DNA of 64,000 bases from Pseudomonas fluorescens (GCF_000730425.1 NZ_CP008896.1:2294001-2358000), one strand, 5' to 3'; positions 18,337 to 27,522 are shown, counted from the first letter of the stretch. Notes: generated by a model from the sequence alone, not told the origin. Translations and numbers: made by a program.

Positions 18337-19575
18337 TTAAGGCTTCTTGCGACCAAACCCCGGACGCTGGCCGGAACCTGCCGGCGCCCCACGACGCTTG
18401 CCCGACGGCTCGTCCGCTACCAGCTTGAGCCCTGGGCGCTTTTTCGGCGCGGGCTTGGCTGGGCGCTTGGCACCTTCGGCAGGGCGATCGGTCTGCGGGG
18501 CACCACGGCCAGTATCACCACGGTTGCTGCGGCCGCCGCTTGGCGCCTCGCCACGACCGGCTGGACGCGGTGTGCGCGGTGCGCGCTCACCATCCTGACG
18601 GGCCGGAGCCGAGGGGCGACGATCACCCTCGATCTGCGGCTGGCGGGAAATACGCCCGCCAGTGGCCGGTGCATCCAGCGCCGGGCGCAAGGTGCGGGCA
18701 ACACGCTCGGTGCGCGCCACAGGACGCGACGATTTACGCTGCATGCGCTCCAGCTTGTCTTTGCTCTTGGCATTCATTTGCGGCATCGCCACCGGCGTCA
18801 GGCCCACTTCAGCGCTGAGGATGTCGACTTCGTACTGGCTCATTTCCCGCCAGCGTCCCATCGGCAGGTCCGAGTTGAGGAACACCGGGCCGAAACGCAC
18901 GCGCTTCAGGCGGCTGACCACCAGGCCCTGGGATTCCCACAGGCGACGCACTTCACGGTTACGCCCTTCCATCACCACGCAGTGGTACCAGTGGTTGAAA
19001 CCTTCGCCACCTGGCGCCTGCTTGATGTCGGTGAACTTGGCCGGGCCGTCTTCCAGCACGACGCCTGCCTTGAGGCGCTCGATCATCTCGTCATCGACTT
19101 CGCCCCGTACACGCACGGCGTATTCGCGGTCCATCTCGTAGGACGGGTGCATCAGGCGGTTGGCCAGCTCACCGTCGGTGGTGAACATCAGCAGGCCAGT
19201 GGTGTTGATGTCCAGGCGACCGATGTTGATCCAACGGCCTTCTTTGGGCTTGGGCATCTTGTCGAAGACGGTTGGACGGCCTTCCGGGTCGTCACGTGTG
19301 CAGATCTCGCCGTCGGGCTTGTTGTACATGATCACGCGGCGCACCGATTCGGCGGCCTCTTCACGCTTGATGACCTTGCCATCAATGGTGATCGCGTCAT
19401 GCAGGTCGACGCGCTGGCCAAGGGTAGCCTCGACGCCATTGACCTTGATGCGCTTCTGGGTGATCCAGGCTTCCACGTCGCGGCGCGAGCCAACGCCGAT
19501 ACGGGCGAGGACTTTCTGCAGTTTCTCGCCGGCTGGGCCGATTTCCTGGCTGTCGTTCTGGTCTTGGTCTTTCAT
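18337..19575 (-). CDS. rluB: 23S rRNA pseudouridine synthase RluB
   Basis: A 412-residue protein. I chose ATG 19575 because GGAGGT lies 7 bases upstream; a longer frame begins 11 codons earlier. An S4 RNA-binding domain (KLQKVLARIGVGSRRDVEAW) is followed by the catalytic domain with GRLDINTTGLLMFTTDG, whose Asp is the catalytic residue. It modifies U2605 in 23S rRNA. The C-terminal third (from about residue 255) is an Arg/Pro/Gly/Lys-rich low-complexity tail, common in pseudomonads and likely an RNA-binding extension. Confidence 0.93.
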   Translation of the reverse strand: MKDQDQNDSQEIGPAGEKLQKVLARIGVGSRRDVEAWITQKRIKVNGVEATLGQRVDLHDAITIDGKVIKREEAAESVRRVIMYNKPDGEICTRDDPEGRPTVFDKMPKPKEGRWINIGRLDINTTGLLMFTTDGELANRLMHPSYEMDREYAVRVRGEVDDEMIERLKAGVVLEDGPAKFTDIKQAPGGEGFNHWYHCVVMEGRNREVRRLWESQGLVVSRLKRVRFGPVFLNSDLPMGRWREMSQYEVDILSAEVGLTPVAMPQMNAKSKDKLERMQRKSSRPVARTERVARTLRPALDAPATGGRISRQPQIEGDRRPSAPARQDGERAPRTPRPAGRGEAPSGGRSNRGDTGRGAPQTDRPAEGAKRPAKPAPKKRPGLKLVADEPSGKRRGAPAGSGQRPGFGRKKP

Positions 19576-19718
19576 CTTAAGCACCTCCCGGTGTGTCGAT
19601 TCAGGCATGGCCTGAAGGTATTGAAACTGGGGTCTTGGACGAACGCATCGCCAAAGGGTCGCGAATCATACGCTCATGGCGCGCATTGCGCATCAGAGAC
19701 TAGTCGATATGGACCGGC

Positions 19719-19910
19719 TCATTTGTTTTTCCGCCGACCGGTGGCACCCAGGGCGAGCAGCCGTAACTCGGCTTCGGCCAGCACCGCGCGTTTGTCGACC
19801 TTGTCGAGTTTCTTCCAGGCCCGGACCTCACGCTTGCTGCGACCGCAGCCAACGCAAATGTCGTCGCTGAATTTACAGATGCTGATGCAGGGGTCTTTGC
19901 TGGAACTCAT
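19719..19910 (-). CDS. DUF1289 small cysteine-rich protein
   Basis: A 63-residue protein with the family pattern DPCISICKFSDDICVGCGRS: four cysteines that may bind metal or an iron-sulfur cluster. An ATG at 19910 is preferred to the adjoining GTG. It lies between scpB and rluB on the same strand, with 37 bases to scpB, so it is probably part of the scpA-scpB transcript. The function is unknown. Confidence 0.85.
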   Translation of the reverse strand: MSSSKDPCISICKFSDDICVGCGRSKREVRAWKKLDKVDKRAVLAEAELRLLALGATGRRKNK

Positions 19911-19947
19911 CACTATCTCACTGCACAGGGCTTTTCTGTGGGAGGGC

Positions 19948-20874
19948 TCAGTCTTCGAATTCGCGGCGTTCGTTTTCGATGGCCTCGGCCAGTGCCCGGG
20001 CTTCGGCTTCTTCTTCGCTCAACTCGGGTTGTTCGAGGGCGGCAACGGCGGCCAGCAGTTTTTCGCGGGCAGCCGCCACCCCCAGGATATCTTCCTCAGG
20101 TTCAAGTTCGACCGCAGGCACCGTTTCAACGTTCACCGGCGCCTGGGGCTCGGCCGCGCCATCGCGCAACAGGTCATCAAAGTCGGTCTTGATCCCCTGC
20201 TCCATATCGTCCAGCTCCAGCAGCAATGTGTGGAAACTGGTCTCGTCCTTCGGCTCCTCCGGCTCGGCGCTGGCATCGGCCAGTTCCTGCAAGCTGGCCG
20301 GCACCGGGGCATCGTCGAACTCAAGCACCGGTTCGGCCTCGATCTCCCGCAATTCGGCCAGTGGTGGCAGGTCGTCGAGGTTCTTCAGGTTGAAGTGATC
20401 GAGAAACACCTTGGTGGTGGCAAACATCGCGGGTTTGCCGGGCACGTCGCGGTAACCGACGATGCGGATCCACTCGCGCTCCAGCAGCGTCTTGACGATA
20501 TGGCTGTTGACCGCCACACCCCGCACATCTTCGATCTCGCCCCGGGTGATGGGTTGGCGATAGGCAATCAGTGCCATGGTCTCCAGCATCGCCCGGGAAT
20601 AACGCTGCGGGCGCTCTTCCCACAGGCGCCCGACCCATGGCGAAAACTTCTCGCGGATTTGCAGGCGGTAGCCCGAGGCGACTTCCCGCAGTTCAAAGGC
20701 ACGGCCGTCGCAGGATTTGCGCAGCAGCTCCAGGGCCTTCTTGAATACCGGCGGCTCCGGGCGCTCGGCCTCTTCAAACAGTTCAAACAGGCGCTCCAGC
20801 GATTGCGGCTTGCCCGAGGCCAAAAGGAAGGCTTCCAACAGCGGTGCCAGTTCGCGAGGTTCAGTCAGATTCAT
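19948..20874 (-). CDS. scpB: Chromosome segregation protein ScpB
   Basis: A 308-residue protein with two winged-helix domains (LLEAFLLASGKPQSLERLFELFEE and MALIAYRQPITRGEIEDVRG are typical). It joins ScpA and SMC in the condensin complex that compacts and segregates the chromosome. The C-terminal 120 residues are an acidic Glu/Ala-rich extension. It starts 12 bases after the scpA stop. Confidence 0.93.
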   Translation of the reverse strand: MNLTEPRELAPLLEAFLLASGKPQSLERLFELFEEAERPEPPVFKKALELLRKSCDGRAFELREVASGYRLQIREKFSPWVGRLWEERPQRYSRAMLETMALIAYRQPITRGEIEDVRGVAVNSHIVKTLLEREWIRIVGYRDVPGKPAMFATTKVFLDHFNLKNLDDLPPLAELREIEAEPVLEFDDAPVPASLQELADASAEPEEPKDETSFHTLLLELDDMEQGIKTDFDDLLRDGAAEPQAPVNVETVPAVELEPEEDILGVAAAREKLLAAVAALEQPELSEEEAEARALAEAIENERREFED

Positions 20875-20886
20875 CGATTCAGCTCT

Positions 20887-21705
20887 TTATTCGGCTCGCG
20901 CCCGCACGTGGATAGCCGCAAAAGGCTCATTCTGCACCAGCTCCACCAAGGACTCCTTGACCAGTTCGAGGACCGCCATAAAGGTCACGACCACGCCCAG
21001 GCGCCCCTCTTCGGCGGTGAACAACTCGACAAACGGCACAAACCCACCCCCCTTGAGGCGCTCCAGCACATCGCTCATGCGCTCGCGGGTAGACAAGGCT
21101 TCGCGGCTGACCTGATGGCTTTCAAACATATCGCCACGGCGCAGTACCTCGGCCATAGACATCAGCAACTCTTCCAGACTCACATCCGGCAACAATTTAC
21201 GCGCCCGGGCTTCCGGGGCATCCAGCTTGGGCACCACCACATCACGGCCGACACGGCTCAAACCGTCGATACCTTCGGCGGCGGCCTTGAAGCGTTCGTA
21301 CTCCTGCAGGCGTCGGATCAGTTCGGCGCGCGGGTCGTCTTCTTCAGCCTCGACGGTCTCCGAACGAGGCAACAACATGCGCGACTTGATCTCCGCCAAC
21401 ATCGCGGCCATCACCAGGTACTCGGCGGCCAGTTCCAGGCGTACCGACTGCATCAATTCGACATAGCCCATGTACTGGCGGGTGATTTCCGCCACCGGGA
21501 TATCGAGGATATTGATGTTCTGCTTACGGATCAGGTACAGCAGCAAGTCCAGCGGGCCTTCAAAGGCTTCAAGGAAGACCTCCAGGGCGTCCGGCGGGAT
21601 GTACAGGTCCAGGGGCATTTCCATGACCGCCTGGCCGTAGACCATGGCAAATGGCAGCTCCTGCTGGGCGCCGGCCTGGCTGTCGACGGTTTCCACGGCC
21701 GACAT
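20887..21705 (-). CDS. scpA: Chromosome segregation protein ScpA (kleisin)
   Basis: A 272-residue kleisin subunit. The signature FEGPLDLLLYLIRKQNINIL and VEAAEYLVMAAMLAEIKSRMLLP-like block (around residues 50-115) are clear. It bridges the SMC heads together with ScpB. Its ATG directly follows the stop codon of the YciO-like gene (no spacer), pointing to translational coupling in one operon: PHP gene, YciO, scpA, scpB, DUF1289. Confidence 0.93.
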   Translation of the reverse strand: MSAVETVDSQAGAQQELPFAMVYGQAVMEMPLDLYIPPDALEVFLEAFEGPLDLLLYLIRKQNINILDIPVAEITRQYMGYVELMQSVRLELAAEYLVMAAMLAEIKSRMLLPRSETVEAEEDDPRAELIRRLQEYERFKAAAEGIDGLSRVGRDVVVPKLDAPEARARKLLPDVSLEELLMSMAEVLRRGDMFESHQVSREALSTRERMSDVLERLKGGGFVPFVELFTAEEGRLGVVVTFMAVLELVKESLVELVQNEPFAAIHVRARAE

Positions 21706-22335
21706 TCAGGCCTCGGCCATAAACGGTGCCGGGTCGCCACAGCCCACGCGGATCACCTGCGGCTCGCCGTCCGCCAGGTTGATCACCGTGGACGCCTTGC
21801 CACCGCCGAAGCCGCCGTCGATGATCAGGTCCACCTGTTTCTCCAGGCGTTGGCGCATGTCGTAGGGATCATCCAAAGGCTCAGTGTCGCCGGGCATGAT
21901 CAGTGACACGCTCATCAACGGCTCACCCAGTTCGGCCAGCAGTGCCAGGGCGATGGGATGCTCCGGCACCCGCAGGCCGATGGTGCGTTTCTTCGGGTGC
22001 AGCAACAGGCGCGGCACCTCGCGGGTGGCATTCAGGATAAAGGTGTACGGCCCTGGCGTATGGGCCTTGAGCAGGCGGAAGGTGCCCGTATCGACCTTGG
22101 CGAACAGCCCCAGTTGCGACAGGTCACTGCAGATCAACGCAAAGTTGTGGTTCTTGTCCAGGTCACGCAGGCGCCTTACACGCTCCACCGCATTCTTGTC
22201 ACCGATCTGGCAACCAATGGCGTAGGAGGAATCGGTGGGGTAGATCACCACGCCGCCGGCGCGAATGATCTCCACTGCCTGCTTGATCAGCCGTGCTTGC
22301 GGATTTTCCGGGTGAATCTGGAAAAATTGACTCAC
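21706..22335 (-). CDS. YciO/Sua5-like (L-threonylcarbamoyladenylate synthase family) protein
   Basis: A 209-residue protein of the YrdC/Sua5/YciO superfamily. IIRAGGVVIYPTDSSYAIGC, KNHNFALICSDLSQL, HTPGPYTFILNAT and RTIGLRVPEHPIA are the nucleotide- and carbamoyl-binding blocks. The start is GTG 22335 (MSQFFQIHPENP), with an AGGTAGAG-type site upstream. Family members make threonylcarbamoyl-AMP for tRNA t6A; the YciO branch is weakly active and its role is unsettled. It starts 13 bases after the PHP gene stop and ends abutting scpA. Confidence 0.88.
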   Translation of the reverse strand: MSQFFQIHPENPQARLIKQAVEIIRAGGVVIYPTDSSYAIGCQIGDKNAVERVRRLRDLDKNHNFALICSDLSQLGLFAKVDTGTFRLLKAHTPGPYTFILNATREVPRLLLHPKKRTIGLRVPEHPIALALLAELGEPLMSVSLIMPGDTEPLDDPYDMRQRLEKQVDLIIDGGFGGGKASTVINLADGEPQVIRVGCGDPAPFMAEA

Positions 22336-22348
22336 GTTCTCTACCTGT

Positions 22349-23212
22349 TCAGACAGTGGCGGTAATGGGGTCATGCTTGAATCGCCCCGACAAAAGCGGC
22401 AAGTCTTCCGGGACCGGGCGGTACTCGCCGATCTCCGACCAGCCGCCTGGGCCATGGAAATCACTGCCGGCACTGACCAGCAGCCCAAATTCACGGGCAA
22501 GAATCGCCAGGCTGCCAACCTGTTCGGCGGGCTGATGCCCATTGACCACTTCGATGGCGTGGCCACCCGCTTGAATATAGTCGCCTATCAGCTTGCGGCG
22601 TTTACTGCGGGTGAAATCATAGTGCCAGGGATGCGCCAGACTGACCCAGGCGCCCGAAGCGCGCAGGGTGCCCACAGTGTCTTCGAGGGTCGGCCAGTGC
22701 AGCTTGACGTCCCCCAGCTTGCCGGCGCCCAGCCATTTGCGAAACGCTTCGGCGCGATCCTTGACGTAACCCTGGCGTACCATCCAGTCGGCAAAATGCG
22801 GACGGGCCGGCGCGTTGCCGCTGTCGCCCAGCGCCTGCTGGATGGCACGGGCACCCTCAAGGGCATTGGGCATCCCCTTGAGGGCCAGTTTGCGGCTTAT
22901 TTCTTCGGACCGCAGCCAGCGGCCATCGTGCAAACTGGCAATGGCCGCGACCAATGGCGGGGCTGTGACATCGAAACCGTAGCCCAGTACATGAATGGTT
23001 GCACCGCCCCAGGTGCAGGACAATTCGACGCCATTGACCAGGTGCATCCCCAGCGCAGAGGCGGCAATACGCGCCTCGTCCAGGCCTTCAAGGGTGTCGT
23101 GGTCAGTCAACGACAGGACTCGCACGCCTTTTTCAAACGCACGCGCAACCAATACCGCGGGCGCCAGGGCGCCGTCGGAGGCCGTGCTGTGGCAGTGCAA
23201 ATCAACATTCAC
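22349..23212 (-). CDS. PHP-domain phosphoesterase (RNase AM / YciV-TrpH type)
   Basis: A 287-residue metal-dependent phosphoesterase. The N-terminal DLHCHSTASDG and LTDHDTLEG give the His/Asp metal ligands, and NGVELSCTW, SLAHPWHYD and SAGSDFHGPGGW complete the PHP site. The probable start is GTG 23212 (VNVDLHCHS); a longer frame to 23254 is possible. E. coli YciV (RNase AM) trims 5' ends of rRNA and hydrolyses 3',5'-nucleotide bisphosphates. It is first in the YciO-scpAB operon and divergent from yciB. Confidence 0.9.
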   Translation of the reverse strand: MNVDLHCHSTASDGALAPAVLVARAFEKGVRVLSLTDHDTLEGLDEARIAASALGMHLVNGVELSCTWGGATIHVLGYGFDVTAPPLVAAIASLHDGRWLRSEEISRKLALKGMPNALEGARAIQQALGDSGNAPARPHFADWMVRQGYVKDRAEAFRKWLGAGKLGDVKLHWPTLEDTVGTLRASGAWVSLAHPWHYDFTRSKRRKLIGDYIQAGGHAIEVVNGHQPAEQVGSLAILAREFGLLVSAGSDFHGPGGWSEIGEYRPVPEDLPLLSGRFKHDPITATV

Positions 23213-23299
23213 GGGAGTGTGTAACCTCAAGTCAGCTGGCGCTTTCGCTACCAAGGATGTTTGTTATTATGCCGCCACATCCGGCTTCTGGCTCTTACT

Positions 23300-23896
23300 G
23301 TGAAACAATTCATCGACTTCATCCCGCTGTTGCTGTTCTTCATCGTTTTCAAAACCGATCCACGGGTCCTCGATATCGGCGGCCATGAGCTGTCGTTCGG
23401 TGGTATCTACAGCGCCACGGCGGTGCTGATCATCAGTTCCCTGGTGGTCTACGGCGCAATTTTCATCTCCCAGCGCAAGTTGGAAAAAAGCCAATGGCTG
23501 ACCCTGGTCGCCTGCCTGGTCTTTGGCGGCCTGACCCTGGCCTTCCACAGCGAAACCTTCCTTAAATGGAAAGCCCCGGTGGTCAACTGGCTGTTCGCCC
23601 TGGCCTTTATCGGCAGCCACTTCATTGGTGACCGCCTGCTGATCAAGCGAATCATGGGCCATGCGCTGACCTTGCCGGAGCCGATCTGGACGCGCCTGAA
23701 CATCGCCTGGATCGGTTTTTTCCTGTTCTGTGGCGCGGCAAACCTGTTCGTGGCCTTTACCTTCCAGAGCTACTGGGTCGACTTCAAGGTGTTCGGCAGC
23801 CTGGGCCTGACCGTGGTGTTCCTGGTTGCCCAGGGCATCTATCTGTCGCGCCACCTGCATGACACCGACCCCACCACGCCAAAAACCGAGGACTGA
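23300..23896 (+). CDS. yciB: Inner membrane septation protein YciB (IspZ family)
   Basis: A 198-residue protein with five membrane segments and the family start [17 protein letters not shown]. The start is GTG 23300. YciB interacts with division and elongation proteins and influences the cell envelope. It is followed after one base by yciI, and divergent from the PHP gene by 87 bases. Confidence 0.95.
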   Translation: MKQFIDFIPLLLFFIVFKTDPRVLDIGGHELSFGGIYSATAVLIISSLVVYGAIFISQRKLEKSQWLTLVACLVFGGLTLAFHSETFLKWKAPVVNWLFALAFIGSHFIGDRLLIKRIMGHALTLPEPIWTRLNIAWIGFFLFCGAANLFVAFTFQSYWVDFKVFGSLGLTVVFLVAQGIYLSRHLHDTDPTTPKTED

Positions 23897-23897
23897 C

Positions 23898-24197
23898 ATG
23901 CTCTACGCCATTATTGCCACCGACGTCGCCAACTCCCTGGAAAAACGCCTCGCCGCACGCCCGGCCCACGTGGAGCGCCTCAAGGTGCTGCAGGCCGAAG
24001 GGCGTGTCGTACTTGCCGGCCCGCACCCGGCAGTCGACAGCAATGATCCGGGAGACGCCGGCTTCACTGGCAGCCTGATCGTTGCCGAGTTTGCTTCCCT
24101 GGCGGATGCCCAGGCCTGGGCCAAGGCCGACCCGTATGTGGCGGCCGGCGTCTATGCCGATGTGGTGATCAAACCATTCAAGCAAGTCCTGCCTTGA
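23898..24197 (+). CDS. yciI: YciI-family protein
   Basis: A 99-residue ferredoxin-fold protein. The family pattern is seen in [42 protein letters not shown] and the C-terminal [20 protein letters not shown]; the conserved His and Asp form a putative active site. The start overlaps the end of yciB by nothing more than one base of spacing, so it is translationally coupled. Its reaction in bacteria is unknown. Confidence 0.93.
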   Translation: MLYAIIATDVANSLEKRLAARPAHVERLKVLQAEGRVVLAGPHPAVDSNDPGDAGFTGSLIVAEFASLADAQAWAKADPYVAAGVYADVVIKPFKQVLP

Positions 24198-24303
24198 TCC
24201 CGGTAGCGCTGAACCTATTGGGTTCGGCAAACGCCTAGTCGCTCATTATTCTCGGTAACCTGCCGACAACGTTCTGAATATTCGTGTGGAATCAGGAGTT
24301 CCG

Positions 24304-24711
24304 ATGCGCTTAAGTCAGTTGTGTCTGTTGGCAGTGTTAACGATCGGGGCTACGGCCCACGCTGAAGAAACCTCGAACACCGGCAGTTCCACGCCTCTGT
24401 CCTTGAGTGCCGGCAGCCAGATCACCGAGTTGCAGCAACGCTTGAAAGAAAGCGAGCGCCTGCGCGAAGAACTGACCAAACAATTGCAAACTGCCAACAC
24501 CGCCCGTGAGAGTGCGCAACTGAGCCGGTTGCGCCAGGACAATCAACGCCTGGCCCAACAACTCAAGGACGCGCAAGGTAACGCCTTGCCACGCTGGCTC
24601 AGCGACCAGCAGCAATGGTTCGTGATTGGCGCGGGGGTTGCGCTGATCGCCCTGCTGTGCGGTATCTTCGCCAGTGGCGGCCATCGACGCCGTCGACAAT
24701 GGCTAAATTGA
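24304..24711 (+). CDS. Exported coiled-coil protein with C-terminal membrane anchor
   Basis: A 135-residue protein starting at ATG 24304, eight bases after AGGAG. It has a signal peptide (cleavage after AHA, about residue 20), a coiled coil (about 40-90, ELQQRLKESERLREELTKQL) and a C-terminal membrane helix (about 103-122) with a basic tail. The layout is that of the YgiM/TIGR04211 group without the SH3 domain. It ends 7 bases before cpxR and is probably cotranscribed with it; a role in envelope sensing is only inferred from that. Confidence 0.75.
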   Translation: MRLSQLCLLAVLTIGATAHAEETSNTGSSTPLSLSAGSQITELQQRLKESERLREELTKQLQTANTARESAQLSRLRQDNQRLAQQLKDAQGNALPRWLSDQQQWFVIGAGVALIALLCGIFASGGHRRRRQWLN

Positions 24712-24718
24712 GTGAGTC

Positions 24719-25396
24719 ATGAGCGAGCTGTTACTGATAGATGATGACCAGGAGCTCTGTGAGCTACTGACCAGTTGGCTGAGCCAGGAAGGTTTCCAGG
24801 TGCGTGCCTGCCATGACGGCGTAAGCGCCCGCAAGGCCCTGGCCGAAGCGGCGCCTGCGGCGGTGGTACTGGACGTGATGTTGCCCGATGGCAGCGGCCT
24901 GGAGCTGCTCAAGCAATTGCGCGCCGACCACCCGGAATTGCCGGTGTTGATGCTCTCGGCCCGAGGCGAACCCCTGGACCGGATCCTCGGCCTGGAGCTG
25001 GGCGCCGATGACTACCTGGCCAAGCCCTGCGACCCCCGGGAACTGACCGCCCGCCTGCGAGCGGTGTTGCGCCGCAGCCACCCGACGGCGGTGTCGACCC
25101 AACTGGAACTGGGCGACCTGTGCTTCAGCCCGGTACGTGGCGTGGTGCTCATCGACCATCAGGAGTTGACCCTCACCCTGTCCGAAAGCCGCCTGCTCGA
25201 AGCCTTGCTGCGCCAGCCGGGCGAGCCCCTGGACAAGCAGGAGCTGGCGCAGATTGCCCTGGGCCGCAAGCTAACCCTGTACGACCGCAGCCTGGATATG
25301 CACGTCAGCAACCTGCGCAAGAAAATCGGCCCACATGCCGATGGCCGGCCGCGAATCGTCGCACTGCGCAGCCGTGGCTACTACTACACCCCCTGA
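24719..25396 (+). CDS. cpxR: Response regulator CpxR
   Basis: A 225-residue OmpR-type regulator. The receiver domain has acidic residues DDD near 8-10, the phosphorylation Asp in VVLDVMLPDGSG (about 52) and Lys in YLAKPCDP (about 101). The C-terminal winged helix contains LTLSESRLLEALLRQPGEPL and DMHVSNLRKKIG. Gene order with a spy-like gene and a sensor kinase identifies CpxR, which controls envelope protein quality and, in P. aeruginosa, the mexAB-oprM efflux genes. The kinase gene is separated by the spy-like gene and a REP pair. Confidence 0.9.
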   Translation: MSELLLIDDDQELCELLTSWLSQEGFQVRACHDGVSARKALAEAAPAAVVLDVMLPDGSGLELLKQLRADHPELPVLMLSARGEPLDRILGLELGADDYLAKPCDPRELTARLRAVLRRSHPTAVSTQLELGDLCFSPVRGVVLIDHQELTLTLSESRLLEALLRQPGEPLDKQELAQIALGRKLTLYDRSLDMHVSNLRKKIGPHADGRPRIVALRSRGYYYTP

Positions 25397-25403
25397 AATC
25401 CCC

Positions 25404-25487
25404 TGTAGGAGCCGGCTTGCCGGCGATGGGGCCCTTGCGTCATACGCTGATCCAACGGACGCCATCGCCAACAAGCCGGCTCCTACC
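25404..25487. repeat. REP pair (REPIN)
   Basis: TGTAGGAGCCGGCTTGCCGG at the left and an inverted GCAACAAGCC-type variant ending GGCTCCTA at the right, between cpxR and the spy-like gene. Confidence 0.88.
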
Positions 25488-25515
25488 TGTTTTGTAAGTC
25501 CCTGCCCAATCGGTC

Positions 25516-25531
25516 TTTACTCAAGCTTTAC
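25516..25531 (-). promoter_or_regulatory. Candidate CpxR box upstream of spy-like gene
   Basis: TTTAC-TCAAGC-TTTAC, which reads GTAAA-N6-GTAAA on the other strand. The known CpxR box is a GTAAA direct repeat with about 5 bases between (4-8 tolerated). It lies 82 bases before the spy-like start, a natural place for self-activation of the Cpx system. Confidence 0.6.
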
Positions 25532-25612
25532 CCTCCCCTGACCGCCGCTGACCTTGATCTTTGTAATCTACTCACATCCGGACTCACCGGAACCGAGACA
25601 AGGAGAAACACC

Positions 25613-26074
25613 ATGCGCAAGACCCTTATCGCTCTGATGTTCGCCGCAGCCCTGCCTACCGTCGCCATGGCCATGCCAGAAGGCCAAGGCCCGATGGAAG
25701 GCCCGGCAGGCCACATGATGGGTGGCCCGGGCCACGGCGGTGAACACGGCATGCGCGGCAAAGGCGGCCCCTTCAGCCAGCTCGACCTGACCCGCGAACA
25801 ACGCCAGCAGATCGGCAAGTTGATGGGCGAGCAACGGGAAGGCCGCCAGCAGTTGGTCAAGAAGTACCTGGACAAACTCCCGGCCGCCGAGCAGAAAGCC
25901 ATGAGCGACGAAATGGCCGCCGCCAAACAGAAAACCCAAGCGGATATCCGCGCCCTGCTCAAGCCTGACCAGCAGAAGAAATTCGACGAAATGGCGAAGA
26001 AACGCGCCGAGCGCAAGGCCGAGTGGCAGCAGTTCCAGGCCTGGAAAGCGCAACAACCGCAAAAAGCGCAATAA
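25613..26074 (+). CDS. Spy/CpxP-family periplasmic protein, Met/His-rich N-terminus
   Basis: A 153-residue periplasmic protein: signal peptide cleaved after AMA (about residue 20), a flexible Met/Gly/His-rich segment (about 21-50, with HMMGGPGHGGEHGMRG), then a helical core with two LTxxQ-type motifs (LDLTREQRQQ and LKPDQQKKF). CpxP/Spy proteins act as periplasmic chaperones and as brakes on CpxA. Here the gene stands between cpxR and the kinase gene, behind a candidate CpxR box. The Met/His-rich start suggests binding of copper or zinc ions, which is inference. Confidence 0.88.
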   Translation: MRKTLIALMFAAALPTVAMAMPEGQGPMEGPAGHMMGGPGHGGEHGMRGKGGPFSQLDLTREQRQQIGKLMGEQREGRQQLVKKYLDKLPAAEQKAMSDEMAAAKQKTQADIRALLKPDQQKKFDEMAKKRAERKAEWQQFQAWKAQQPQKAQ

Positions 26075-26091
26075 TGCGTTAGCTACCTCCC

Positions 26092-26120
26092 AGCCCAGTG
26101 GCCCATGCCGCTGGGCTTTT
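26092..26120 (+). terminator. Weak terminator between spy-like gene and cpxA
   Basis: AGCCCAGTGG-CCCATG-CCGCTGGGCT hairpin with a short TTTT. It lies only 18 bases before the cpxA start, so partial read-through probably sets a lower level of the kinase than of the chaperone. Confidence 0.75.
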
Positions 26121-26138
26121 CCTGTTTGAGGGTTTCCT

Positions 26139-27482
26139 GTGCGTTCACTCTTCTGGCGCATCCTTGCCAGTTTCTGGCTGGCCATCGCCCTGGTAGCCGG
26201 GTTGTCGCTCCTGCTTGGGCATATGCTCAACCAGGACGCCTGGATTCTCAGTCGCCACCCTGGCCTCAGTAATCTGGCCGAAGAATGGACCCAGCGCTAC
26301 GAAACCCAAGGCGAGGATGCGGCCCAGGAGTTGTTGCAACAGCGCAAGCGTCAGTATCACGTCGATGTGCAGGTGCTCAACGAGAGTGGCGACCCGGTGG
26401 TACGTGGCACCTTCCCGCGCCGCGCCGCCGCCTTCGAAGCGCGACAGCACGAGAGCCACGAGGGGCGGTTGCCCTGGCGCCGCCTGACGGCCGAGTACAC
26501 CAGTGAGAGAACCGGCGACACCTACCTGCTGATCTACCGCATTGCCCTGCCGGAGCTGGATGCCTGGCACCGCAGCAGCCTGCTCTGGCCCTTGAGCGCT
26601 TTGGCGATTGCCTTGGTGGTGCTGACGCTGTTCAGCCTGCTGGTGACCCTGTCCATCACCCGCCCCCTCAGCCGCTTGCGTGGTGCGGTCCACGACCTGG
26701 GCCAGACCACTTACCAGCAAAACAGCCTGGCACGCCTGGCCGACCGGCGCGATGAGTTTGGCGTGCTGGCCACCGACTTCAACCGCATGGGCGCGCGCCT
26801 GCAAAGCCTGATTGGCAGCCAGCGGCAACTGCTGCGCGATGTCTCCCATGAACTGCGCTCGCCCCTGGCCCGCCTGCGGATCGCCCTGGCCCTGGCGGAA
26901 CGGGCCACCCCCGAAGCCCGGGAAAAGCTCTGGCCGCGCCTGACCCTGGAATGTGATCGCCTCGAAGCCCTGATCAGCGAAATCCTGGTACTGGCACGGG
27001 TGGATGCCGACAACGCCAGCGCCGAAGACATCGACCTCAATACCCTGCTCAAGACCCTGCAAAAGGACGCCCAGCTCAGTGCCCCGGACCAGGAGGTGCA
27101 GCTTCATGCCGACCCTGCTTTGAAACTCAAGGGCTGGCCCCATATGATCGAGCGGGCCCTGGACAACCTGTTGCGCAATGCCCAGCGCTTCACCCCGCCC
27201 ACCCTGCCGATTGAGTTGTGCGCCCAACGTGACGCAGAACGCATTGTGATCAGCGTGCGCGACCACGGTCCGGGCGTGGACGCCGAGTACCTGCAAAAGC
27301 TGGGCGAGCCGTTTTACCGTGCCCCCGGGCAAACCGCCCAAGGCCATGGCCTGGGCCTGGCCATCGCCCGCCGGGCTGCCGAACGTCACGGGGGCAGCCT
27401 GAACCTGGCCAACCATCCCGACGGTGGTTTTATCGCCACCCTGGATTTGCCCTTGCAACCGGGGCTTGTAGCACACCCCTGA
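26139..27482 (+). CDS. cpxA: Sensor histidine kinase CpxA (CpxS)
   Basis: A 447-residue membrane kinase. Two membrane segments (about residues 9-28 and 150-172) enclose a periplasmic sensor domain; HAMP follows. The phosphorylated His is in DVSHELRSPLARLRIA (about 235); the ATP-binding boxes are LDNLLRNAQRFTP, RDHGPGVD and GHGLGLAIARR. The GTG at 26139 gives a basic N-terminus followed by the first membrane helix. It phosphorylates CpxR when periplasmic folding stress titrates the Spy/CpxP-like inhibitor. Confidence 0.9.
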   Translation: MRSLFWRILASFWLAIALVAGLSLLLGHMLNQDAWILSRHPGLSNLAEEWTQRYETQGEDAAQELLQQRKRQYHVDVQVLNESGDPVVRGTFPRRAAAFEARQHESHEGRLPWRRLTAEYTSERTGDTYLLIYRIALPELDAWHRSSLLWPLSALAIALVVLTLFSLLVTLSITRPLSRLRGAVHDLGQTTYQQNSLARLADRRDEFGVLATDFNRMGARLQSLIGSQRQLLRDVSHELRSPLARLRIALALAERATPEAREKLWPRLTLECDRLEALISEILVLARVDADNASAEDIDLNTLLKTLQKDAQLSAPDQEVQLHADPALKLKGWPHMIERALDNLLRNAQRFTPPTLPIELCAQRDAERIVISVRDHGPGVDAEYLQKLGEPFYRAPGQTAQGHGLGLAIARRAAERHGGSLNLANHPDGGFIATLDLPLQPGLVAHP

Positions 27483-27522
27483 AGATCTTCTATGATGGCC
27501 CTTCTCTTATGGAGGGCCTTTG

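Noticed and set aside
18160..21906. Open frame of 1248 codons on the plus strand
   Set aside because: It runs antisense through rluB, DUF1289, scpB and scpA, all solid genes; the product has no recognisable feature.
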